From Candidatus Peribacter sp. (lineage in GTDB: Bacteria; Patescibacteriota; Gracilibacteria; Peribacterales; Peribacteraceae): DNA of 47,176 nt. The position numbers and the translations under genes were made by a program. The stretch's first letter is position 1, and each line of letters begins with the position of its first letter. The notes below the pieces were generated by a model. The model made no database searches and was not told the origin of the DNA. It was given only the letters and a program-made list of their open reading frames with translations. Of this stretch, positions 26,150 to 32,695 are shown piece after piece. The DNA is taken from the NCBI GenBank assembly GCA_030647195.1, contig JAUSKD010000014.1, positions 1 to 47,176 of the forward strand, written 5' to 3'.

Positions 26150-28033
26150 TCAGCGCAGGAGCTGGCCACGGATTTCGCCATCCGGATGTTCCGATGAATG
26201 GACGTTCACGTAGTACCCACCATCAAAGAGCGTACTGCGCTCCTCATTGGTAAGATTTGACCACACGCCGATTGCGCGCCTTCCGTTGAACGTGATCGTC
26301 AAGACCACCGGTCCGCTCTGCCCGGCAGGTGCCTGATGGAAGTGGGCGGAAGTGATGGAGCCACTCATGTTGCGGACGGTGATGTCGTAGTGAAGGCCGT
26401 CGTTCATCAGGACCATAGAACCCGTCCCGCTTGCCGTTGTCGACACGGACGGTACCTCCTGGCCACCGGTCATGTTCGCGTGGAAATTCGTCGTGCCTGC
26501 AGCGTAGACGAAGGAAGCATCGTCCGAGAAGATGACTCCGCTTGTTGCCTGCATGCCCCGGACATCCAGCGTGTAGGATTGTTGCGTCTGCAGAGCTTCT
26601 CCGAGAGAAAGTTCGACCATGCGATTGGTGAGAATCTGCGACGAAACGATATGCAGTGCATGGGTGCTGTCCGTGAGGCCGTACCGCGAAGATTCTTCTG
26701 CCCGCAACGAATCGAGATCCACATCAAAGCTGACGTTGATGCGGTTCGCTGTGACTGGCGTCACTGTTGTGATATGCCCCGTCTGCGCCGCTGCAAGGAC
26801 CACAGTGGCACTCTCGGTGAAGTCTGTGCCGGTCCGCGTGAGAAGATGCGTTGCCGTTACGCGATACGTGATATTCGCGGTGATATCCGTGGCGAGCAGA
26901 AGCTCGATCGTGCGATTGTTGAGGATCGTCACGGTTTGAACGTTCATCGTTTCAACGCCGGAGGCTCTCGTCATCGTGTAACGCGAGGCATCGGCGGCAC
27001 GGCTCGTGTCGAGATCGATATCGAATGCCAGGCGGATACGGCGCGTCGTGAGAGCCGTGATATCGGTGATATGCGCTGCGGGCGCCGTGAAGCTCAGGTT
27101 TGCGTTATCCGAGAAAACGGTGCCGTCCTGTGCCAGAAGATTGCTGGCGGTGACGAGGTACACGACTCCTGTCGCAAGATTATCGGAGAGGCTGAGCTCG
27201 ACCGTCTTGCTGTCGATCAGCGACGCAGAGGCAACGGTGATGCTGTGAGAAATGGAGTAACGAGCCGCATCCTCCGCGCGGGCGGCGCCGAGTGCGCGAT
27301 CAAACACGAGGCGGACCCGTGTCGCAGAAACGGCGGATACCTCGGTGATGTGTGCCGACTGCTGACCGCAGTCCGTTCCATACTGCAGGTTCAAGGATGC
27401 GCGGTAGAACATGGTGACCATCTCCGCACGGTTCATGAATGCTGCGGGACGCACTCTCTCCGTTCCGTTATCGCCCTGAAGAACGCAGTGGTCGGCCGAT
27501 GACTGAATATTGGTGAAGTACCATTGGTTCTGCGGATTATCCGAGAATGTCGGCGCTTTGCCCGTGCTGTTGAGCGTAAATGACCGCACGAGCAGGGATG
27601 CGGCCTCCGCACGGTTCACATTACTGGCGGCACTCGCATAGCAGGGACGTGACTGTTGATAGCAGTTGCCGTTGCCACGAACCCAGCCTGCATCGGCGGC
27701 GGCTTCGAAGTACGGAAAGTACCACGCGCTTCGCGACACATCGTTGAAGCTTGATAAGGTCGGGTAGAGCAGCGTGGTGCCATTCAGATTGACCAGAAGC
27801 TTCACCAGCTCCGCGCGGGTGGCCAAAGCCGCAGGACGCAACGTGGTCGTGCGATCGAGAGCACCGGACTCCAACAGCGCGGCAGCGGCGTCTTCATAGT
27901 ACGCACCGTCAGGCACGTCGACGAAAGGTGTCTTCTGTGCGAAGACGGATGCCGGAATGCCGGAACAGAAGAGAAGTATGCCTGTGAGTGTGTAGATCCG
28001 CCGTGCGCGGAAGGTGGAGGGGAGGGAGAACAT
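26150..28033 (-). CDS. Large secreted protein: SLH repeats, three Ig-like repeats, CHRD domain
   Basis: 627 aa. Signal peptide (about 1-32). Residues about 33-235 hold three SLH-like repeats (FVDVPDGAYYEDAAAALLE; FNDVSRSAWYFPYFEAAADA; FSDNPQNQWYFTNIQSSADH). Residues about 236-510 hold three tandem beta-rich units of about 90 residues, each opening with a variant of ITEVSAVSATRVRLVFDRAL and closing with VYLVTASNLLAQDGTVFSDN, like SbsA-type Ig-like domains. The last 115 residues are a CHRD domain (NFHANMTGGQEVPSVSTTAS, HFHQAPAGQSGPVV, YVNVHSSEHPDGEIRGQL). Probably an envelope-anchored surface protein; CHRD function in bacteria is not established. Confidence 0.9.
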   Translation of the reverse strand: MFSLPSTFRARRIYTLTGILLFCSGIPASVFAQKTPFVDVPDGAYYEDAAAALLESGALDRTTTLRPAALATRAELVKLLVNLNGTTLLYPTLSSFNDVSRSAWYFPYFEAAADAGWVRGNGNCYQQSRPCYASAASNVNRAEAASLLVRSFTLNSTGKAPTFSDNPQNQWYFTNIQSSADHCVLQGDNGTERVRPAAFMNRAEMVTMFYRASLNLQYGTDCGQQSAHITEVSAVSATRVRLVFDRALGAARAEDAARYSISHSITVASASLIDSKTVELSLSDNLATGVVYLVTASNLLAQDGTVFSDNANLSFTAPAAHITDITALTTRRIRLAFDIDLDTSRAADASRYTMTRASGVETMNVQTVTILNNRTIELLLATDITANITYRVTATHLLTRTGTDFTESATVVLAAAQTGHITTVTPVTANRINVSFDVDLDSLRAEESSRYGLTDSTHALHIVSSQILTNRMVELSLGEALQTQQSYTLDVRGMQATSGVIFSDDASFVYAAGTTNFHANMTGGQEVPSVSTTASGTGSMVLMNDGLHYDITVRNMSGSITSAHFHQAPAGQSGPVVLTITFNGRRAIGVWSNLTNEERSTLFDGGYYVNVHSSEHPDGEIRGQLLR

Positions 28034-28195
28034 GGGATGGGGGGGAAATGAAGGAAGAAGAGAGAAAAGCGCAGAGTGATGCTGGTTCCGAGAGCATCAC
28101 TCTTGCGCTCCTCATGGAGTGAAGCCGCCCCGCAGAGGGATCCTCGATGCAGGGCTTTGCATAGGAAGGGGGGAATGGGAAAGAACAAAGGAGTC

Positions 28196-28420
28196 CTACT
28201 GTCCTGTAGGGTCGGAGCTCGGCAGAGGACCATTGATGTTCAGGTTCACCGAGGGGGCCTCAGTGGCATCCGCAAGCGGTCGATTATTGAATGGGAAGAC
28301 CCTCAACACGTACATTGCGACGCCAAGAACAACGAGAATGGCGGCGATTGCAACGATGGCGGTCAGTGAAGATGCGGTGCCGGTGTCTCTCTGGACGTCG
28401 TGTTCGATGATGGTTGGCAT
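28196..28420 (-). CDS. Small single-pass membrane protein
   Basis: 74 aa. Polar N-terminus (MPTIIEHDVQRDTGTAS), one membrane helix at about residues 19-40 (LTAIVAIAAILVVLGVAMYV), then a Pro/Asn-rich tail (NLNINGPLPSSDPTGQ). No family recognised. Leader C/T-rich (CTTATTTTCCCCACTCTTCT). It lies between two large surface-protein genes on the same strand, 51 bases after the ice-binding-like gene, and could be cotranscribed with it. Confidence 0.65.
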   Translation of the reverse strand: MPTIIEHDVQRDTGTASSLTAIVAIAAILVVLGVAMYVLRVFPFNNRPLADATEAPSVNLNINGPLPSSDPTGQ

Positions 28421-28471
28421 AGAAGAGTGGGGAAAATAAGAAGTAAGAAAGAAATAAAGAGAAATAAAAGC

Positions 28472-30265
28472 TTAGTTCGCCGGAACAGTGACTGTGTTGC
28501 TCTGCAGTGTTACTGCACCGATGCGAGCGAGCAGCCGGCCGTCCACTCTGGCGCCTGTTTGAAGCGAGATGGACTGATCGGCAAGAATCGTCCCTTTGAA
28601 CGTTGCATTGGTTCCAAGGTTTGCCGAGGTGCCCACCTGCCAGAAAATATTGGCTGCCTTTGCCCCGCCACTGAGCACGACCTGCCGTCCGGCTGACACG
28701 CTCAGTGTCGATGCCACCTGAAAGACAAACACGGCATTGGCATTGCCCCTGGCATCCAGTGTCAGATTACCGGAAGAGATCTCGAGTGATGACGTAGATT
28801 TGTACAGGCCCGGGCTCAAGGTCGATCCTCCCAGATTTCCCGCGACACTTACCGGATTTGTGGAACGTCCTGCCAGGTCATTGTAGGCAATGGTGAGCGC
28901 CACTTTTGCCTGTGATGCCAGAGTATCCGTCACATGGATCGCACCTCCGTTCACAATTCCCGGTGCGAAGCCGGTGACCGCAGATCCCGGGCTGACGCCC
29001 AAATTTCCCGTTACGGTCGTTGGACCGGTGTTGGTGACTGTTGAACCGGCCAATACACCGAATGTCGATGCGGCTCCCAACGACACAGAAGACTGGTTGG
29101 CACGGAGTGAAGTGTTCTCTGGCGATGAGGAGGTGGCGCCGCCGCACGGGAAATTCGCATATTCACTATTTCCGTCCAGCGTGGTGTAGGCATAGCCGCC
29201 ACAGGAACTTTTCCAGGTCAGGGCAGTATTCTTCGGTCCCTTCACATCGGCGACGCAGGTTCCGATGCCGCTGCAACCGAATGACAGAGGGCTGTCCGAA
29301 GCAGTGGCGGTATAGCACCTCTGCTCCGTCGTCGCGCCATTGAAGACGCATTTGACTTGTTCTGAAACAACGGGAGTGGTGGCATCAATGATCTTGAAAT
29401 AGGAATCACTGGAATCCATGACCAGGGTTCCATTCACGTACGTCTTGATTTCAAGGGTATACGCACCGACAGGAACAGAGGGCGGAACGATAACTTCATG
29501 ACCATCATTGAGCACGCTGAAGGCTAAATTGTATTCCTGACCGTTAGGATACGACCTGAGTCGAATGACATCCAATGTTTGAGATGAGGGCACATTGTTC
29601 GTCTGCCAATTGACCGTAATCGGGCTGCCATCATGTTTGTATGTCTCTCCACCGTTCGGAGTAAGAACTGTGACGGAGGGAGAGGTGGTTGAAAGGACAC
29701 ATCTGCCTTCAACGCATTTGTTGGTCGGGCACGGAGCCATTAAACAATAAATCTGAGGACAGTCGGCGTCTGATTTGCACTGGATTGGCGGCGTGCATTG
29801 GCGAGCCAATGCTGTGCAGGCGATAGGTCCCGTTGCCCTTCCGCAACTGCTCAAATCAACCGGCGTCTGTGATTGCCAGCCATTCGTGCAGGCGCCCCAG
29901 GCACATTTCCAATCCGGAGTGCAGGGTTTCGGAGCGACAACGCTGAACGACGAAGAGGAGCTCGCCCTGCTTGTACTGCGAGAACTCGCATGCCCATTAT
30001 TCAACGCAACTGCCTGTTGCACGCATGTGCGGAATCGCAGACGGACTGCATGCCGGTCTTCTGAAGCGAAATTCCAACCAAAGACTCCGTTGTAACTTCT
30101 CTGTTGCAAACACGCTTTCACCTGTTCGCCTGTCGCTCCCATTCTTTCGTCTTTGGCAGAGGCGAGTGTGAAGAATATGAAGGAAAGTACCAATGCGGCA
30201 ACGAGCGTCTTGCCGATGAAAGAAAACTGACGTGCTATTGAGAAGGTAGATACGTGCGTTGGCAT
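28472..30265 (-). CDS. Secreted protein with a DUF3494/ice-binding-like C-terminal domain
   Basis: 597 aa from ATG 30265. Signal peptide/anchor at about residues 15-38 (GKTLVAALVLSFIFFTLASA). A Cys-rich middle (CTPDWKCAWGACTNGWQ; CKSDADCPQIYC) is followed by an Ig-like region (VTVLTPNGGETYKHDGSPITV) and another Cys-rich stretch. The last 190 residues are a DUF3494-type right-handed beta-helix: AASTFGVLAGSTVTNTGP, TVTGNLGVSPGSAVTGF, LSPGLYKSTSSLEISSGNL, FVFQVASTLSVSAGRQVVL, NIFWQVGTSANLG, FKGTILADQSISLQTGA. The fold binds ice in several bacteria; elsewhere it may serve adhesion. The adjacent IS end supplies its likely promoter. Confidence 0.88.
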   Translation of the reverse strand: MPTHVSTFSIARQFSFIGKTLVAALVLSFIFFTLASAKDERMGATGEQVKACLQQRSYNGVFGWNFASEDRHAVRLRFRTCVQQAVALNNGHASSRSTSRASSSSSFSVVAPKPCTPDWKCAWGACTNGWQSQTPVDLSSCGRATGPIACTALARQCTPPIQCKSDADCPQIYCLMAPCPTNKCVEGRCVLSTTSPSVTVLTPNGGETYKHDGSPITVNWQTNNVPSSQTLDVIRLRSYPNGQEYNLAFSVLNDGHEVIVPPSVPVGAYTLEIKTYVNGTLVMDSSDSYFKIIDATTPVVSEQVKCVFNGATTEQRCYTATASDSPLSFGCSGIGTCVADVKGPKNTALTWKSSCGGYAYTTLDGNSEYANFPCGGATSSSPENTSLRANQSSVSLGAASTFGVLAGSTVTNTGPTTVTGNLGVSPGSAVTGFAPGIVNGGAIHVTDTLASQAKVALTIAYNDLAGRSTNPVSVAGNLGGSTLSPGLYKSTSSLEISSGNLTLDARGNANAVFVFQVASTLSVSAGRQVVLSGGAKAANIFWQVGTSANLGTNATFKGTILADQSISLQTGARVDGRLLARIGAVTLQSNTVTVPAN

Positions 30266-30288
30266 AGAGTTTGGGGGAAGGAACAGCC

Positions 30289-30316
30289 ACAATGGTCGCG
30301 TGAAATATTTGCGCAA
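30289..30316 (-). promoter_or_regulatory. Outward promoter at the IS end, upstream of the ice-binding-like gene
   Basis: TTGCGC (30316-30311), 16 bases, CATTGT (30294-30289). Start near 30282, with a C/T-rich leader of about 17 bases before ATG 30265. Confidence 0.45.
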
Positions 30317-30354
30317 GCGTCAGCGCATACACGAAGTCGCCGGGTTTGGACCCC

Positions 30355-31224
30355 CTAGGCACCCATCTGGACTGTGCCCGTTTTGGACTGCCAGCTGGTC
30401 AGAAAATCCATGGGCATGAGATCAATGATCTTTCGCGCCTGCAGTTCGGGTTCGAGGAATCTGTTGTTGTACTTCCACTCCATCTCTTTGAGGTAATACC
30501 CCGTATTCCGTTTCCAGATGCCATGGTGACTGCGTACGCGCTCCCGGATCCATGTCCACAGTTGCTCCGTGCCATCCTTCTCTTTCTTCTGCTCATCCTT
30601 CGTGAAACGGTGAAACTTGCCGCAGCAAATGAAACCGGCATAGCCCTCTTGGCGGCCCACTGCTTCCTCTTTGGAGCCAAATGTATGAAAGTGAAGCACG
30701 GCTTCATCATCTTTGAGCGGGTCAATGGTGACTTCGCCGCTCTCGCGCAGCTGCACGCCGAATACCGGCGGTTTTTCCTTCTCATCACCGGAACGGATTT
30801 TACTGTTGCACCATCGGCACCGGGATTTGCCGTGCACGACCTGTATGTCTCCTGCATGAGAGGAGAGGAGTTGGATTTTTTCCGGTGGCAGAGCCTTTTC
30901 GACCAGGAGTCTGCGAAAGTGGTCGTAGTAGTCAGCAACCAGCTTATAGCGATGATGCGTAATCTGCGACGTCCGGTGTGACGAAAAATCGAGACAGAAA
31001 CACAAGAGAATCTCGGCACACTGCTGCAGCTTGTTGATTGCTGTCACTTTGTGGATACGAAACTTCTTGCCGCATGTGGTGCATTTTCTGCGTCCGTCCC
31101 CCAGAGTGTTCAATTTCGTTCGAATCGCGCAATACGGGCAAAGTAAGTGACGGGAGGTATCGCTTTGGGTTGGACGCACTTTGTCCCTGAGGTGCGGCAG
31201 GAGGGAATCCGCATTGATGATCAT
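30355..31224 (-). CDS. IS1595-like transposase with zinc ribbon
   Basis: 289 aa. N-terminal zinc ribbon CPYCAIRTKLNTLGDGRRKCTTC (CxxC at about residues 29-32 and 48-51), then HHRYKLVADYYDHFRRLL, a second CxxC (SRCRWCNSK), FGVQLRESGEVTID, and the characteristic C-terminus WIRERVRSHHGIW...YYLKEMEWKYNNRF seen in IS1595/ISXO2-type transposases. I could not place all three DDE residues, so activity is uncertain. It would move its own element and may mobilise the two deleted derivatives. Reads toward the ice-binding-like gene. Confidence 0.72.
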   Translation of the reverse strand: MIINADSLLPHLRDKVRPTQSDTSRHLLCPYCAIRTKLNTLGDGRRKCTTCGKKFRIHKVTAINKLQQCAEILLCFCLDFSSHRTSQITHHRYKLVADYYDHFRRLLVEKALPPEKIQLLSSHAGDIQVVHGKSRCRWCNSKIRSGDEKEKPPVFGVQLRESGEVTIDPLKDDEAVLHFHTFGSKEEAVGRQEGYAGFICCGKFHRFTKDEQKKEKDGTEQLWTWIRERVRSHHGIWKRNTGYYLKEMEWKYNNRFLEPELQARKIIDLMPMDFLTSWQSKTGTVQMGA

Positions 31225-31532
31225 CGTAGAGGCGGAAAGGGAACCCTTTGAACGGTCAGTATAGTCCTTTTTCAGAAAAAAAGGCGTGAGATCGATATCT
31301 CATCGACATCATTTCATTATGTTGCCCGGAAACTTTTTGCCTGCCTAAAGATGAATCTGCTTTGAATCTGTGCATTTCTTTCTGGCTCCCACTGCTTTCT
31401 CAATAGTATGAAGAAGACAAAGGAAAATGAACGTGCAAGGGCAACGTTAAGGAGAGGTGCAAGGTCCAAGACAGTGTCGCATGACCTCTGAAGGTGACGA
31501 TGACGAATGAGTGATCAGTCCTGCCTCAGTCC

Positions 31533-32246
31533 TCAGCTCTGGATGAACACCGGAATCCCGATGTCCGCCCATTCGTAAATTTCGGTTGCCTCCTCGGGGA
31601 GGAAGCGCACGCATCCGTGAGAAACGGGTGTGCCGATGTGACTCAGTGCCTCGCTCCAGTACCCGGAACTCTCTGAAGATGCTCCCAAATAGGGCAGGCT
31701 ATGGAGCCCGAATGCACTGTTCCTCGTGAATGACATGTATTTCGGCATGCGGTACGGCACTGCCTGACCGCTCACGCGCAGATCCTCTTTTTTATAGATC
31801 TGAAATTCCCCCCGAGGAGTCGGCGTGGCCGGGGCACCCGAGCTGATCTGGTACGTTTTCACGACGATCCCGTACTCGGTGAGGAATGCCTCTTGCGCTC
31901 CCAGATAGATCCAAATGGCCTTCGCACCGGAGGCGACTGTTGGATCGAGGATCCCCGTATTGTCCGGTTCCGTAGATTGCATAACGGGAATGTCTGAGGA
32001 AGGAAGGTATGGCGCGTCTGCCTTTTTTACATCTGTGCTGCCGGGTTTCTTGTTCATTCGCCGATTGAGCCTGCAAGAGATATCACAGACGTACGTCCGG
32101 GGAACTGCGCGAGCTGTGCTGGTTATGGCCCTTGTTGCGACGACATGCCCTGCGTCCGTCTGTTGCTCCTTGGCGATCACCACTGCTGCGTATCCCGTGA
32201 GGAGGAGCGTGGTGATTGCGGCCAGTGCTGTCTTGCAGTGAGTCAT
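31533..32246 (-). CDS. L,D-transpeptidase (YkuD domain), exported
   Basis: 237 aa with an N-terminal signal/anchor (LAAITTLLLTGYAAVVIA). A linker of about 90 residues precedes the YkuD domain (about 105-237): KAIWIYLGAQEAFLTEYGIV, TPTPRGEFQIYKKED, and the catalytic signature HIGTPVSHGCVRF (Cys near residue 210). These enzymes form 3-3 peptidoglycan crosslinks or attach proteins to the wall. TYVCDISC earlier in the protein may form a disulfide. The upstream promoter appears to be supplied by IS-derived element C. Confidence 0.93.
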   Translation of the reverse strand: MTHCKTALAAITTLLLTGYAAVVIAKEQQTDAGHVVATRAITSTARAVPRTYVCDISCRLNRRMNKKPGSTDVKKADAPYLPSSDIPVMQSTEPDNTGILDPTVASGAKAIWIYLGAQEAFLTEYGIVVKTYQISSGAPATPTPRGEFQIYKKEDLRVSGQAVPYRMPKYMSFTRNSAFGLHSLPYLGASSESSGYWSEALSHIGTPVSHGCVRFLPEEATEIYEWADIGIPVFIQS

Positions 32247-32273
32247 ATCTTGAATCTGTCGTGATCATTAAAA

Positions 32274-32593
32274 TGAACTTTCACAATAGATGCGTGCGAC
32301 TTTTGCGCAAGCGCAAGCGCATACACAGAGTCGCCAGTGTCGGACTCCCTCGGCACTTCTCTGGACTGCATGTGTTCCGATTCATTCTCGTCCTTACTCT
32401 GGGATGAAGAACGCGATGAGTGGCGACGCTTCGGACCGGACGCGTTTCTTTCTTGAGATGCGGCAGAAGGATAGGCAGTGGTCATCACTGTGGAAGCGGG
32501 ATTTGGCGATTGCCAGCTTTCGGAATAGTCCTTTCCACAGAGAAAGGATGAGAAAAACAGATCCGATCGACAATCATCCATGTTATTGCTTGA
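32274..32593 (-). mobile_element. MITE-like internally deleted derivative C of the IS1595-like element
   Basis: The left end from TGAACTTTCACAATAGATGC is nearly identical to copy A for about 45 bases, then follows the IS through AGTCGCC and CTCTGGACTGCA. The right end shares GATGCGGCAG, ATAGTCCTTTCC and GATCGACA. A frame on the minus strand still resembles the transposase N-terminus (RPVRS versus RPTQS) but is frameshifted and lacks the middle. With 32594-32681, where no gene is seen, it accounts for the 449-base gene-free interval. Confidence 0.65.
32283..32310 (-). promoter_or_regulatory. Outward promoter in derivative C, upstream of the L,D-transpeptidase
   Basis: TTGCGC (32310-32305), 16 bases, TATTGT (32288-32283). 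Start near 32276, about 30 bases before ATG 32246. Confidence 0.5.
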
Positions 32594-32681
32594 ATGTTTC
32601 TTTTTGGCCACACACATGCGGGGATCTATTGCAGAGGGTCATCATGAAGAACTCGTTAATGAAACATTTTCGCATCACCCG

Positions 32682-32687
32682 TATACT
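32682..32687 (+). promoter_or_regulatory. -10 element of the zwf-gnd fusion gene
   Basis: TATACT ends 8 bases before ATG 32696, so transcription would begin about 2 bases upstream of the start codon. The -35 is weak. Confidence 0.5.
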
Positions 32688-32695
32688 GGCCGCCT

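Larger units (their letters stand above)
30285..31325 (-). mobile_element. IS1595-like insertion sequence (complete copy B)
   Basis: About 1.04 kb with one transposase gene. Boundaries are set by similarity to two shorter copies (25638-26000 and 32274-32593), all in the same orientation. The end near 30.3 kb carries a small hairpin TGCGC-8-GCGCA and an outward promoter. No clean terminal inverted repeat or target duplication could be read by eye, so the exact ends are uncertain by tens of bases. Confidence 0.7.

Noticed and set aside
26336-27502. 388-codon frame antisense to the SLH/Ig-like/CHRD gene
   Set aside because: Shadow frame; the sense strand has signal peptide, repeats and terminator.
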